The notes under the pieces: model-generated
What the model was told of the DNA's origin: nothing
What the model saw: the letters and a program-made list of their open reading frames with translations, nothing else
The model's database searches: none
Shown here: positions 8,409 through 17,620 of the stretch, one piece after another
How the letters are laid out: each line of letters opens with the position of its first letter
Position numbering within the stretch: position 1 is the stretch's first letter
From: Halorubrum aethiopicum
GTDB lineage: Archaea > Halobacteriota > Halobacteria > Halobacteriales > Haloferacaceae
NCBI RefSeq assembly: GCF_001542905.1
Contig: NZ_LOAJ01000001.1
Span: 2,356,001-2,420,000, forward strand
DNA length: 64,000 bases
Reading direction: 5' to 3'
Program-made: the position numbers and the translations under genes

Positions 8409-8666
8409 ATGGCGAAGTCAAACAAGTTCACCGTCGTTTCCGAACAGAACGATCACGATCACGCCGCAGTACGTGCGCATCCGCGCAACGAGACGTACCA
8501 CATCGTCGACTACGCCGACGGGACCGCCCGCGACCGCGTCGCCGACCTCCCGGCCGGCTCCGTCGTCCAGATGGAGCTCTCCCGTGCGGGTCGCCGGAGC
8601 AACGTCTGGCGCGCCGAGTCGGTCCGGGTCGCGGAGACCGACGGCGGCGTCGAACTCGAAGGATAG
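8409..8666 (+). CDS. small conserved haloarchaeal protein (85 aa)
   Basis: An 85-residue protein starting MAKSNKFTVVSEQNDHDHAA. The rest is beta-rich (TYHIVDYADGTARDRVADLPAGSVVQMELSRAGRRSNVWRAESV), suggesting a small OB- or SH3-like barrel with a basic patch. A strong Shine-Dalgarno GGAG at 8401-8404 sits 4 bp before the ATG, notable in a genome where many transcripts look leaderless. I believe it belongs to a conserved uncharacterised haloarchaeal family but cannot name it. Nucleic-acid binding is a guess from the fold pattern. Confidence 0.7.
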   Translation: MAKSNKFTVVSEQNDHDHAAVRAHPRNETYHIVDYADGTARDRVADLPAGSVVQMELSRAGRRSNVWRAESVRVAETDGGVELEG

Positions 8667-8737
8667 AAGAGCCGAGCGGCCGGCCGCGCTCCGCTCTTTC
8701 GTCCGTTTCCTTTTCCCCTTCCTCGCCGGTCGGCCGC

Positions 8738-10531
8738 CTACTCGTCGGGCGTGAGCCGCGGGTTCGTCACCGCGCCGATCGACGCCGAGGAGAAGTCGCG
8801 GCCGTACTTCGCCAGCACGCCGCCCTCGTACGGGGGCTCGGGCGCTTCCCATCCCTCGGCGCGCTCGTCGAGTTCCGCCTCCGAGAGGTCGACCGAGAGC
8901 TCCCGGTTCGGGATGTCGACCGTGACGTGGTCGCCGTCCTCGAGGAAGCCGATCGGGCCGCCGACGGCCGCCTCGGGGGCGACGTGGCCGATCATCGGGC
9001 CGCGGGTCGCGCCCGAGAAGCGCCCGTCGGTGAGCAGCGCGACGTCGTCCTCGTGGCCCGCGCCGACGACGGCGGCGGTGACGCCGAGCATCTCGCGCAT
9101 CCCCGGACCGCCCGTCGGCCCCTCGTTGCGGATCACGATCACGTCGCCGGAGTCGATCGCGCCGGACTGGACGTACTCCATCGCGTCCTCCTCGTTCTCG
9201 AAGATCCGCGCCGGGCCCTCGTGGTAGAACTCGTCGTCGCCGGTCACCTTGAGCACGGAGCCGTCCGGCGCGAGGTTCCCCTTCAGGATCTTGATCGCGC
9301 CCTCCTCCTCCTTGGGGTCGTCGACGGAGTAGAGGAAGTCGGCGTCGATCGCGTCGTCGTCGGGGAGGTCGCCGTTCGCCTCGAGCTCGGCGATCTCCTC
9401 TTCGATCGTGTTGCCGGTCACGGTCAGCTGGTCGCCGTGGAACAGGTCCGCCTCCAGCAGCCGGCGGATCACGACCGGAACGCCGCCGATCTCGTGGAGG
9501 TCGTTCATCACGCGCGAGCCGCCGGGCTGGAGGTCCGCGATCTTCGGCGTCCGCCGCGATATCTCGTCGAAGTCCTCGATCGAGAGGTCGACGTCGGCCT
9601 CCCCGGCGAGCGCGAGCAGGTGTAACACCCCGTTCGTCGAGCCGCCGATCGCGGTCTGTAAGGCGATCGCGTTCTCGAAGGACTCCCGCGTGAGGACGTC
9701 GGAGGGTCGGCGGTCGTTCTCGATACAGTCCATGACGAGTTCGCCGGCGCGCTCGGCCACCTCGTAGCGCTCCTCGTCCTCCGCGGGCGCGGAGGCGGAG
9801 CCGAGCGGCGCGAGCCCGAGCGCCTCCGAGATCGACGCCATCGTGTTGGCGGTGAACATCCCGCCACAGGAGCCCGCGCCGGGGCAGGCGTGTCGCTCCA
9901 GCTCGTCGAGCTCCTCGCCGCTCATGTCGCCCTCGGCGTACGCGCCGACGCCCTCGAACACCTGGACGATCGTCACGTCGCGCCCCTCGTGTTCGCCGGG
10001 CATGATCGAGCCGCCGTAGAGGAAGACGCTCGGCAGGTCCGTCCGGATCGCCGCCATCATCATCCCGGGCAGGTTCTTGTCACAGCCCGCGACGGTGACG
10101 AGGGCGTCCATCCGCTCGCCGAAGGAGACGAGCTCGACCGAGTCGGCGATCACCTCCCGCGAGATCAGGCTCGCCTTCATCCCCTCCGTCCCCATCGAGA
10201 TGGCGTCGGAGATGGTGACGGTGCCGAACTCGATCGGCATCCCGCCGGCGGCGTCGATCCCGTCGAGCGCGGCGTCGGCCACGTCGTCGAGGTGGACGTT
10301 ACAGGGCGTGATGTCCGCCGCGGGGTTCGGAACCCCGACGATCGGCGAGGAGAGGTCCTCGTCGTCGAACCCCATCGCGCGGAACATCGACCGGTGTGGG
10401 GCCCGGTCGGCACCCTCGGTCACGTCCCGGCTCCGGAGGTCGTCGTCCTTCTCGCCCGCGAATCGGTCCGCGTCGTCCGCACGCCGTCGGGAGCGTTCCT
10501 CCCCGTCGGGTCGCGGCTGCTGTTCGCTCAT
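8738..10531 (-). CDS. ilvD: dihydroxy-acid dehydratase
   Basis: A 597-residue IlvD/Edd family enzyme that dehydrates 2,3-dihydroxy-isovalerate and 2,3-dihydroxy-3-methylvalerate in valine, leucine and isoleucine synthesis. The Fe-S cluster cysteines lie in [19 protein letters not shown] and [41 protein letters not shown] and GRFSGATRG are family landmarks. The N-terminal about 50 residues ([19 protein letters not shown] and so on) are a haloarchaeal charged extension. A TATA-like TTTAAG lies about 25-30 bp upstream of the ATG on the minus strand, implying a near-leaderless transcript. It is not clustered with other ilv genes. Confidence 0.95.
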   Translation of the reverse strand: MSEQQPRPDGEERSRRRADDADRFAGEKDDDLRSRDVTEGADRAPHRSMFRAMGFDDEDLSSPIVGVPNPAADITPCNVHLDDVADAALDGIDAAGGMPIEFGTVTISDAISMGTEGMKASLISREVIADSVELVSFGERMDALVTVAGCDKNLPGMMMAAIRTDLPSVFLYGGSIMPGEHEGRDVTIVQVFEGVGAYAEGDMSGEELDELERHACPGAGSCGGMFTANTMASISEALGLAPLGSASAPAEDEERYEVAERAGELVMDCIENDRRPSDVLTRESFENAIALQTAIGGSTNGVLHLLALAGEADVDLSIEDFDEISRRTPKIADLQPGGSRVMNDLHEIGGVPVVIRRLLEADLFHGDQLTVTGNTIEEEIAELEANGDLPDDDAIDADFLYSVDDPKEEEGAIKILKGNLAPDGSVLKVTGDDEFYHEGPARIFENEEDAMEYVQSGAIDSGDVIVIRNEGPTGGPGMREMLGVTAAVVGAGHEDDVALLTDGRFSGATRGPMIGHVAPEAAVGGPIGFLEDGDHVTVDIPNRELSVDLSEAELDERAEGWEAPEPPYEGGVLAKYGRDFSSASIGAVTNPRLTPDE

Positions 10532-10752
10532 GGTCGTACCTGTCGCTCGGGGGTCTTAAACGAACCCACCCGAACAAGTCCGTCCGGCTCTGTCGAACTC
10601 ATTGAGAGCTGATAGGAACGCTTGCCGGATACGGAGTACGGGTTCAGTCCCGAAGTCTCGATCGTTTAACGCTGAAACCAGTGAATCCCTCGCTACGTAG
10701 GACCGTACTCCTAACGAAAAGACACATTCCACCGTCTACGGTAACTGCGCGT

Positions 10753-10965
10753 ATGGACACTCTTCGAGATGTGTACCGGCAATTAGATGATCGAGTGCGT
10801 GGACTGTCCCGCGTTTCCTACGCTCTTCTCGTCGGGTTCGTCTCCGCTGTGAGCGTGTTTGCCGTTCGACTCCTGCTTCCGGGCGGTGGAAGCTTTGGAC
10901 CAGTAGCGATGGGCGTCACGATGGCCGTGGTCTACTACGTCTTTAACCCGAACAACGAGACCTGA
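10753..10965 (+). CDS. small two-helix membrane protein (70 aa)
   Basis: From the ATG at 10753 this gives MDTLRDVYRQLDDRVRGLS, then two membrane helices (YALLVGFVSAVSVFAVRLLL and PVAMGVTMAVVYYVFNP). An upstream in-frame start at 10681 would add a non-conserved-looking basic stretch, so the internal ATG is preferred. No function is recognisable. It is the first of three small membrane-protein genes between ilvD and the rhodanese. Confidence 0.6.
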   Translation: MDTLRDVYRQLDDRVRGLSRVSYALLVGFVSAVSVFAVRLLLPGGGSFGPVAMGVTMAVVYYVFNPNNET

Positions 10966-11047
10966 TACGAACCGCCCTCTCCGTACTGACTACCGTCTGC
11001 GGAACGGCATCGCCACCGTTTTGAGACTTACGTTGGAATTTCAATCG

Positions 11048-11332
11048 ATGCCCTCCAACGAAGCGACGGCCGCGGCCCCGATAGCAACCGGCGTCCTTCT
11101 CGCCGGGACGGCTACACGAGAAGTCGCACAGCACGGACTGGAGCTCTGGACGACGCTGGCACTCGCCGGTGGCCTCTCCGCGGTCGCTGTCGGTCTGGGC
11201 GTTCTGACCGGTCTTGGCGGGTTCGACTCCGACGACGACGACCTCGACGGACGCCACGACCGGACGACGGTCGCGCTCGTCGGCCTCGCACTGACGAGTC
11301 TCGCCGTCGGTGCCGGGATCGCGCTGGCGTAG
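11048..11332 (+). CDS. small membrane protein (94 aa)
   Basis: The ATG at 11048 gives MPSNEATAAAPIATGVLLAG with helices at about 8-24, 34-54 and 75-94, separated by an acidic loop (FDSDDDDLDGRHD). It is not recognised. The start is favoured over 11021 because the helix-rich protein begins there and the preceding codons look non-coding. It lies in tandem with the 70-residue membrane protein and may share its transcript. Confidence 0.6.
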   Translation: MPSNEATAAAPIATGVLLAGTATREVAQHGLELWTTLALAGGLSAVAVGLGVLTGLGGFDSDDDDLDGRHDRTTVALVGLALTSLAVGAGIALA

Positions 11333-11399
11333 ACGACGCCAACGGACCCGCGTCCGCGTTACATCCTCGACGGAGCCGGATCGGCGTATCGTTCGGAAC

Positions 11400-11852
11400 T
11401 CACGAGGATGACGAGAATCCGGAGGAGATCCGTGGGAGGATGCTGCTTCCGATAAGCAGAGCAACGGAAACGTTTCGAACGACGTGTAGGACGATAGCCA
11501 CCGTTCTGGAATCCGGTTGCGGGACGACGAAGTAGAACAGACCGGAGCTAAAAGGCGTCAATAGCAGGAACGCCAACCCGGCGAGGACACCGATCCGAAC
11601 CCCTCGTTCCAACCGGTCAAACGAACGATCGTCCCGAAGAGCCATCCAGAGCAGACGAAAAGCGAGAACGGCTACGAGAACCTCACCGGAGTGATCGATT
11701 CCGACGACCATGAACAGCCCAACGATGAGGCGTTCAATACCGCCCATCGATTCGATTATCTCCCAGATCTGACGGCGTAGTAGCCGAAGGCTCCAACAAA
11801 TGCCGGCGACTATCGAGAGAGCGAAAACGTCTCCGGGGACCTGATCGGACAC
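11400..11852 (-). CDS. hypothetical membrane protein (150 aa)
   Basis: A 150-residue protein with about four helices (VFALSIVAGICWSL, IERLIVGLFMVVGI, VRIGVLAGLAFLLLTPF, AIVLHVVRNVSVALLIGSSI). The Arg and Asp loops include DRSFDRLERG, and the C-terminus is a serine run. The base composition is less GC-rich than that of its neighbours. The 11.4-12 kb stretch is noticeably AT-richer, hinting at recent acquisition or relaxed selection. Function unknown. Confidence 0.6.
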   Translation of the reverse strand: MSDQVPGDVFALSIVAGICWSLRLLRRQIWEIIESMGGIERLIVGLFMVVGIDHSGEVLVAVLAFRLLWMALRDDRSFDRLERGVRIGVLAGLAFLLLTPFSSGLFYFVVPQPDSRTVAIVLHVVRNVSVALLIGSSILPRISSGFSSSS

Positions 11853-11975
11853 GGCAGAGAGTCGCGTGGGGCGTACTAAGTACGTTCGATGGATTAAACC
11901 GCCGTTTTACCTCATCGTCGAACTGGACCCGATCCGTACTGAGCGATTGGAACTGCCACGGACGGAGGGACGGTA

Positions 11976-12797
11976 TCACGAGTCGTTCTCAGGTGACTCC
12001 GAATCGCCCGTCTCCAGCCGGCCGTCCTCCCGCTCCCACTCGGTCAGGCTTCCCTCGTAGAACGCGATCTCCGAGTAATCGAGCGCGCGGAGGACGGTGT
12101 AGGTGTGGCTGATGCGGCGCGCGGTGTTACAGTAGAGGACGACCCGGCCGTCGGGGTCGATCCCGCGCTCCGCCAACAGCTCCCGCAGCTCCGCCTCGGG
12201 CCGGATCGTTCGGGCGTCGGTGTCGACGAGTTCGCGCCAGTCCAGCCGGACCGCGCCGGGGATGTGGCCCTCCTCGTACTCCCACTCCTCGCGGGTGTCG
12301 ACGATCGTCGCGTCGGGGTCGTCGACCGCGGCCGCCATCGCCTCGCGGTCGATGAGGGGGCCATCGGTCCGGAAGGCGGCCGGATACGTCGATGCGGTCA
12401 CGTCCGGCTCGTCGGTCGTCGTCGGCTGCGAGCGGTTCCAGACGGAGTAGTCGCCGTCGAGCAGGTGGAGCCGCGCCGGGTCGTGGCCGTACAGTTCGGC
12501 GGTGACGAGGAAGCGCGCCGCGAAGACGCCGTGGGTGTCGTCGTAGGCGACGATCTCGTCGTCGGGATCGATCCCGGCGGCCTCGGCGATCGCGGCGAAG
12601 GCGTCCGCGCCGGGGAGCATGCCGGCCTCGGCCGCGCCGTGCTCCTCCGCGCGGAACGTGTCGAACGGGACGGAGACCGCGCCGGGGAGGTGGCCGATCC
12701 CCTCGTACTCCCAGGCGTCGCGGACGTCGACCACGACGACGTTCGGGGCGTCGAGTCGCTCGGCGACCCACTCCACGTCGACGATCCGGTCGTTCAT
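11976..12797 (-). CDS. thiosulfate/3-mercaptopyruvate sulfurtransferase (tandem rhodanese)
   Basis: A 273-residue protein with two rhodanese domains. The N-terminal inactive domain spans about 1-125 (VVVDVRDAWEYEGIGHLPGAV, no catalytic cysteine). The C-terminal domain carries the persulfide-forming Cys223 in LYCNTARRISHTY. It transfers sulfane sulfur, for example from thiosulfate to cyanide or to thiol acceptors, in the cytoplasm. It is divergent from a second tandem rhodanese that starts at 13034, 236 bp away. The active loop CNTARR differs from CRIGERS in the partner, so the two probably have different donors. There is no signal peptide. Confidence 0.88.
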   Translation of the reverse strand: MNDRIVDVEWVAERLDAPNVVVVDVRDAWEYEGIGHLPGAVSVPFDTFRAEEHGAAEAGMLPGADAFAAIAEAAGIDPDDEIVAYDDTHGVFAARFLVTAELYGHDPARLHLLDGDYSVWNRSQPTTTDEPDVTASTYPAAFRTDGPLIDREAMAAAVDDPDATIVDTREEWEYEEGHIPGAVRLDWRELVDTDARTIRPEAELRELLAERGIDPDGRVVLYCNTARRISHTYTVLRALDYSEIAFYEGSLTEWEREDGRLETGDSESPENDS

Positions 12798-12850
12798 GTC
12801 TCGTCGTTCGGAGCCGCCGGCTTAACGCCTCCCTTCGTGGCGAACCTCTC

Positions 12851-12898
12851 CCCGGTCGGGGACGGGTACAGGTGCCCGGTCGGGGGCGGACACAGGTG
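12851..12898. repeat. 24-bp tandem duplication between divergent rhodanese genes
   Basis: Two adjacent 24-bp units (12851-12874 and 12875-12898) each start CCCGGTCGGGG and end ACAGGTG, with about two internal mismatches. They lie between the two divergent sulfurtransferase promoters. The similar nearby GAGAGGTGAGGG sequence may be a further decayed copy. This may be a duplicated operator or slippage product. Confidence 0.6.
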
Positions 12899-13033
12899 AG
12901 AGGTGAGGGGCGGGCGGGAGCGGAGGCAGGGGCGGGAGAGGCAACCAACAGATGTTGCCGGAATCGGCGAGGAGCGGCCGAGCGTGCCGTGAGGGTGGGG
13001 GATATACGGGGGCGACCCGTACGGACGGGCGTA

Positions 13034-13903
13034 ATGAGCGATTCCGATTACGCGAACGACGTGCTGGTCTCGGCCGACTGGGTCGAGGAGCGACTCGACG
13101 AGTTCGAGAGCGACGACTCCGACCTCCGGCTGGTGGAGGTCGACGTCGACACCGAGGCGTACGACGAGAGCCACGCTCCCGGGGCGATCGGCTTCAACTG
13201 GGAGACGGACCTCCAGGACCAGACCACCCGCGACATCCTCGAGAAGGACGACTTCGAGGCGCTGCTCGGCGACCACGGGATCACCGAGGACTCCACGGTC
13301 GTGCTGTACGGCGACAACGCCAACTGGTTCGCGGCGTACACCTACTGGCAGTTCAAGTACTACGGCCACGACGACGTGAAGCTGCTCGACGGCGGCCGCG
13401 AGTACTGGCTCGAGAACGACTACCCGACGACCGACGAGGTCCCCGAGTACTCCGCGGTCGAGTACGAGGCCTCCGGCCCGCGCGAGTCCATCCGCGCGTA
13501 CCGCGAGGACGTGGAGAACGCCATCGACCGCGGGCTCCCGCTCGTCGACGTCCGCTCGCCCGAGGAGTTCAGCGGCGAGGTCCTCGCCCCGCCCGGACTC
13601 AACGAGACGGCCCAGCGCGGCGGCCACATCCCCGGCGCGCAGAACGTCTCCTGGTCGGTCGTCACGAACGACGACGGGACGTTCAAGACCGCCGAGGAGC
13701 TGAAGGACATCTACGCCGAGTACGACATCGACGGCGACGAGACGACGGTCGCGTACTGCCGGATCGGCGAGCGCTCGTCGGTCGCGTGGTTCGCGCTCCA
13801 CGAGCTGCTCGGGTACGAGGACACGGTCAACTACGACGGCTCCTGGACCGAGTGGGGGAATCTGGTCGGCGCGCCGATAGAGACGGGCGAAGTCGACGAC
13901 TGA
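13034..13903 (+). CDS. thiosulfate sulfurtransferase (tandem rhodanese)
   Basis: A 289-residue tandem rhodanese. The ATG at 13034 gives MSDSDYANDVLVSADWVEER. The N-terminal domain contains ESHAPGAIGFNWETDLQD. The C-terminal domain has the active loop YCRIGERSSVAWF with Cys242, which matches the CRxGxR[ST] thiosulfate-type loop. This is the classical TST/SseA layout. GGHIPGAQNVSW is the second domain's conserved turn. It is divergent from the paralogue ending at 11976. A TATA-like GGGATATACG lies about 30 bp upstream. The last 8 bp and stop codon belong to a 25-bp sequence repeated 144 bp downstream. Confidence 0.92.
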   Translation: MSDSDYANDVLVSADWVEERLDEFESDDSDLRLVEVDVDTEAYDESHAPGAIGFNWETDLQDQTTRDILEKDDFEALLGDHGITEDSTVVLYGDNANWFAAYTYWQFKYYGHDDVKLLDGGREYWLENDYPTTDEVPEYSAVEYEASGPRESIRAYREDVENAIDRGLPLVDVRSPEEFSGEVLAPPGLNETAQRGGHIPGAQNVSWSVVTNDDGTFKTAEELKDIYAEYDIDGDETTVAYCRIGERSSVAWFALHELLGYEDTVNYDGSWTEWGNLVGAPIETGEVDD

Positions 13904-14062
13904 GCGTAGCGAAGGAGTTGACTTCGGAACATCGAACGGGGAGTGAAACGACCCGTGAGAAGGGCGAGGCCGAGTGACGGAGGAACGAGGCCTCGTAGCG
14001 GAGCGGTGACGAGAGGAACCGCGGAGCGGGGCGAGAGCGACGACTGAGCGAAGCGAAGGAGT
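13894..14062. repeat. 25-bp gene-end sequence repeated 144 bp downstream
   Basis: The sequence CGACGACTGAGCG(T/A)AGCG plus AAGGAGT occurs at 13894-13918, spanning the TGA stop of the sulfurtransferase, and again at 14038-14062 with one mismatch. Between the copies are further short repeats rich in GAGCGGAGCGG-like and AGAGGAAC motifs. The interval 13904-14144 shows no convincing gene. This is one of several loci in the window where a duplicated unit contains the gene's own stop codon. Confidence 0.6.
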
Positions 14063-14144
14063 CGGTCTCGTAGCGAGCCGAACACGACCCCGTTTTTCGA
14101 CGCCGACCGTCGCATACAACTACTCGGAGGTGATAGCGAATCGC

Positions 14145-14771
14145 ATGACTCCCGAGGAGCTCATCGAGGCCGTTCGCGGCGACAACGAGACCGCCCTCTC
14201 GCGGCTCGGCTCGTCGAAGTCGCTGTTCGCGGACACGGCCGGCGAGATGGAGCCCGAAGCCGTCCTTTCCGCCGCGGCGACCGCCGAACACCACGCGGCC
14301 GAGACGTACGAGGCGTGGGCGGAGAGCGAGGACGGCGACGTCGCCGAGGCGTTCGCGGAGACGGCCCGGGAGGAGCGATCCCACTACGACACGGTCGCCG
14401 GCGAGCTCGACGGCCACGAGCCGGGCGAGGTCCCGGCGATCCAGTCGTACCTCCGCGGGCTGGACGACACGGTCGAGCGGCTCGGCGGGTTCGTCGGGCG
14501 GACGCTCGCGGCCGAGAAGTCGAAGACGCAGGTGACGGGCTTCTTCGTCGGCAACGCGGACCCGCAGACGGCGGGGCTGTTCCGAGCGATGGGCGACGAC
14601 CTCGACGCGCAACTGGAGCGGGCGAGCGACCTGCTCGCGGCCGAGTGCGGCGACGACGAGGCGGGGTGGGAGCGCGCCCGCGAGGCGGCGGGCGGCGCGA
14701 TCGAGGCGGCCTACGAGGAGTACACCGGGCGGCTCGAGTCGATGGGCGTCAACCCGAAGCCAGTCTGTTAG
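14145..14771 (+). CDS. rubrerythrin-like ferritin-fold protein
   Basis: About 208 residues from the ATG at 14145 (MTPEELIEAVRGDNETALSR). An all-alpha protein with the ferritin-like EHHAAETYEAW and REERSHYDTV pair (Glu/His/Glu-x-x-His pattern) about 50 residues apart. It lacks the C-terminal rubredoxin domain; the C-terminus is NPKPVC. Haloarchaeal relatives are annotated as rubrerythrin family. The second half shows weaker metal-ligand conservation, so di-iron binding is plausible but unproven. GGAGGTG at 14126-14132 serves as Shine-Dalgarno, although the GTG at 14130 is an alternative start. Confidence 0.75.
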   Translation: MTPEELIEAVRGDNETALSRLGSSKSLFADTAGEMEPEAVLSAAATAEHHAAETYEAWAESEDGDVAEAFAETAREERSHYDTVAGELDGHEPGEVPAIQSYLRGLDDTVERLGGFVGRTLAAEKSKTQVTGFFVGNADPQTAGLFRAMGDDLDAQLERASDLLAAECGDDEAGWERAREAAGGAIEAAYEEYTGRLESMGVNPKPVC

Positions 14772-14867
14772 CCACCGGGCGAGACGACCAGGACGACCGC
14801 GTCGAGCGGGACAACCGGCGCGACCGCGGATCAGCACGCCTTTTTCCGACGGCCGCCGAGGGCGACC

Positions 14868-15443
14868 ATGGAGACCAGCAGTCGGGGCGACGCGGAACGT
14901 GACGGCTCGGAGCGCGTCGGCGTCGCGCTGTTCGTCGACGGGCCGAACGTGTTGCGCGAGGAGTTCGACGTCGACCTCGACGACGTCCGCGAGGCGGCGG
15001 AAGCCGAGGGACAGCTCGTGACGACCCGGCTCTACCTCGACGAGCACGCCACGCCCGGACTGATCCAGGCGGCGGAGGCGCGCGGGTTCGAGGTCGTCGT
15101 GACCAGCGGCGACGTGGACGTGAAGCTCGCGGTCGACGCCGCGCGCTTCGCCGCCGAGGAGCGGATGGCGACGCTCGCCATCGCCTCGCGCGACACCGAC
15201 TTCAAGCCGGTTCTCGAGACCGCCAACGGGTACGGCATCCGGACGCTGGCGATCGCGCCCGGCGAGTTCGGCCGGTCGGACGCCCTCCGCAACGCCGCCA
15301 GCGACTCGGTGACGCTCGACGGGGATCTGACGGAGACGGGAGCAGACGCCGGAGGATCGAACGGTTCGGACGGGGGCGAGGGTCCCGAGGGAAACGGGGG
15401 AAGCGAGGGAAACGGGAGCGGCGGCGCTGGTGGCGGTGAGTGA
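14868..15443 (+). CDS. NYN (PIN-like) domain protein, LabA/TIGR00288-like
   Basis: A 191-residue protein with a PIN-like NYN nuclease fold: VALFVDGPNVLREEF (first acidic residue in DGPN), VTSGDVDVKLAVDAARFA (DVDVKL acid) and LAIASRDTDFKPVLETA (RDTDF acid). GIRTLAIAPGEFGRSDALRNAAS closes the domain near residue 150. The last 40 residues are Gly/Ser/Asn low complexity. NYN proteins are usually RNA nucleases; archaeal members are uncharacterised. The ATG at 14868 follows a TTTTTCC stretch. It is convergent with the signal peptidase gene. Confidence 0.85.
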   Translation: METSSRGDAERDGSERVGVALFVDGPNVLREEFDVDLDDVREAAEAEGQLVTTRLYLDEHATPGLIQAAEARGFEVVVTSGDVDVKLAVDAARFAAEERMATLAIASRDTDFKPVLETANGYGIRTLAIAPGEFGRSDALRNAASDSVTLDGDLTETGADAGGSNGSDGGEGPEGNGGSEGNGSGGAGGGE

Positions 15444-15516
15444 GACGGCCGCGGCGCGGTCGGCGTCGGTGGGCAGGACCGCGTCGGCGTCAGTCGGCGG
15501 GAACGGGTCGGCGTCG

Positions 15517-16209
15517 CTACTTCGACCGTCCGCGGTCGCGGTCCCGATCGCCGCGGATCCGCCACCCGTCCCGGACGCGGCCGACGAGGAGCGCGCCGGT
15601 CCCGCTCACGAGCGAGACGGCCGTGAGGATCCCGACTCCGGCCGGAACGACGCCGAACCGGGCGACCGCCGCGTCGACGGCGAGCTGGACGTGGCCGAGG
15701 TTCGGGATCGAGAACAGCGCCTTCGCGTGAACGAGCCGCTCGTGAACGACCGGGGCGATCCCGGCGCTCTGGTCGTACTCGCCGTTGGCGTCGCCGTACG
15801 TCACGTACCCGTCGTATGGGGCCGGACACGTCGCGATGTCGGCGCAGTCGGCCCCGTCGAGCAGGTCGGGATCGGCCCGGTCGGTCCAGTCCTCCCCGGC
15901 GGTCACGCGGAACGCGACCCGGTGGAGGATCGGCCGACGGGGGTCGACCGGCGAGGTGAAGACGACGACGTCGCCGGCCCCGTCCAGTCGCGTCGGCGGG
16001 TTCGCCGCGTCGCTTCCGACGGGAGCGTCCCACGGGAAGCGGTCGACCGCGGTCACGACGACGAGGTCGCCGCGCTCGACGGCAGGCTCCATGCTCCCGC
16101 TCTCGACGGCGACGAGCGGGGGCCACACGCCGCCGACGGCCACGACGAGGAGGGCGACGGCGAGGACGGCGGCGGCGGGCCCGAACCGGTCGGACGGACG
16201 GCGTATCAC
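15517..16209 (-). CDS. signal peptidase I (S26, archaeal Ser-His type)
   Basis: A membrane-anchored signal peptidase. One helix (AAAVLAVALLVVAVGGVW) precedes the nucleophile motif VESGSMEPAVERGDLV (about Ser39), then VVVFTSPVDPRRPILHRV with the catalytic His (about 96) in place of bacterial Lys, and YGDANGEYDQ, the box E-like acidic region. A C-terminal helix (VGILTAVSLVSGTGALLVG) and a basic tail follow. The frame is open to an ATG at 16335, but that start lies only 27 bp from divergent gcvT and adds a disordered 42-residue stretch. I prefer the GTG at 16207-16209. A start at 16335 cannot be excluded. Confidence 0.82.
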   Translation of the reverse strand: MIRRPSDRFGPAAAVLAVALLVVAVGGVWPPLVAVESGSMEPAVERGDLVVVTAVDRFPWDAPVGSDAANPPTRLDGAGDVVVFTSPVDPRRPILHRVAFRVTAGEDWTDRADPDLLDGADCADIATCPAPYDGYVTYGDANGEYDQSAGIAPVVHERLVHAKALFSIPNLGHVQLAVDAAVARFGVVPAGVGILTAVSLVSGTGALLVGRVRDGWRIRGDRDRDRGRSK

Positions 16210-16361
16210 GTGTCGTAGGGGGGTAGGATCGAACTTGAGGCTGTCGCCGGTCGACCGGCGCGACCGCCGGCACGACGTCGATCCCGAGACCCTCGGCGAC
16301 GCCGACGGCGGGTGATCCCCCCGATGACAAGACATTAGGTCCGCCCCGGAGAGGGGCCGGT

Positions 16362-17552
16362 ATGAGCGAACGGACTCCTCCGCTTCACGGCGTTCACGAG
16401 GCGCGCGGCGCGACGTTCACCGACTTCGGCGGGTGGGGGATGCCCGTCGAGTTCGACTCGATCCGCGAGGAGCACGCGGCCGTCCGCGAGGCCGTCGGCG
16501 CGTTCGACGTCTCGCACATGGGCGAGATCGAGGTGTCGGGCCCGGACGCGACGGCGCTCTTGAACCGGCTGACCACGAACGACGTGGCGGCCCTGGACCC
16601 GGGCGACTCCCAGTACGCCGCGGTCACGAACGAGGAGGGCGTCATGCTCGACGACACGGTCGTGTATCGGCTTCCCGACGGGGTCGAGGCCGGGTCCGCA
16701 ACCGCGTCGCTGTCGGATCTCGCCGGCGAGACCGACGGCGACCTGGACGCGACGAGCGGCGAGCCCGCGTACCTCTTCGTCCCCAACGCGGGCCACGACG
16801 GCGAGATGACGGAGCGGTGGGTCGACTACCGCGACGACCACGGCCTCGACGCCGCCGTCGCGAACGCGACCGACGAGTGGGCGATGTTCGCGATCCAGGG
16901 GCCGGAGGCGGTCGACGCGATGGAGGAGGCGCTCGGTGACGACGCGTCCGCCTCTGCCCAGGCGGTCACGGAGCTGTCGAAGTTCCAGGCAACGCTTGCG
17001 ACCGTCGGCGGCGTCGCGAGCTGGGTCGCCCGCACCGGCTACACCGGCGAGGACGGCTTCGAGGTGATGTGTCCGGCGGCCGACGCCGAGGCGGTCTGGT
17101 CGGCGTTCGACGTCCAGCCGTGCGGGCTCGGCGCGCGCGACACCCTCCGGACGGAGATGGGCTATCTGCTGTCGGGCCAGGACTTCGACCCCGACGAGGA
17201 GCCGCGGACCCCCTACGAGGCGGGGATCGGGTTCGTCGTGGACCTCGACACGGAGTTCGTCGGCCGCGACGCGCTGGCCGCGGAGCGCGACGCCGGCGGT
17301 CCCGACGAGGAGTTCACCGGCGTCAGGCTCCTCGAGCGCGGCGTGCCCCGCAACGGCTACGCGGTCACCGACGGCGACCTGACCCGGATCGGTCATCTCA
17401 CCTCGGGCACGATGAGTCCGACGCTCGGCGAGCCGATCGGCTTGGGTTACATTCACGAGGAGTACACGGAGCCGGGGACCGAGGTGAGCGTCGTCGTTCG
17501 CGGCGACGAGAAGCGCGCGGAGGTCGTCACGCCGCCCTTCCTCGACCGGTAG
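16362..17552 (+). CDS. gcvT: glycine cleavage system T protein (aminomethyltransferase)
   Basis: A 396-residue GcvT that transfers the methylene group from lipoyl-bound aminomethyl of GcvH to tetrahydrofolate, releasing ammonia. Landmarks are HEARGATFTDFGGWGMPVEFDSI, VGAFDVSHMGEIEVSG, ARTGYTGEDGFEVM (folate-binding region), GARDTLRTEMGY and the C-terminal beta barrel with VPRNGYAVTDGD and TSGTMSPTLGEPIGLGYI. The family's usual length is about 360-400. It is separated by 35 kb from the gcvH-gcvPA-gcvPB operon at 52.3 kb, so coordinated control would have to act in trans. Confidence 0.95.
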   Translation: MSERTPPLHGVHEARGATFTDFGGWGMPVEFDSIREEHAAVREAVGAFDVSHMGEIEVSGPDATALLNRLTTNDVAALDPGDSQYAAVTNEEGVMLDDTVVYRLPDGVEAGSATASLSDLAGETDGDLDATSGEPAYLFVPNAGHDGEMTERWVDYRDDHGLDAAVANATDEWAMFAIQGPEAVDAMEEALGDDASASAQAVTELSKFQATLATVGGVASWVARTGYTGEDGFEVMCPAADAEAVWSAFDVQPCGLGARDTLRTEMGYLLSGQDFDPDEEPRTPYEAGIGFVVDLDTEFVGRDALAAERDAGGPDEEFTGVRLLERGVPRNGYAVTDGDLTRIGHLTSGTMSPTLGEPIGLGYIHEEYTEPGTEVSVVVRGDEKRAEVVTPPFLDR

Positions 17553-17620
17553 GGACGGAGCCGGCCGGGGGTCGCCGGAGCCCGACACGCTTAACCCTCG
17601 AACCCGCCGAACTGGGAGTA

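Noticed and set aside
8240-8431. A 63-codon minus-strand ORF between the HxlR gene and the 85-residue gene
   Set aside because: It overlaps the promoter and palindrome of the downstream gene and has no protein-like features.
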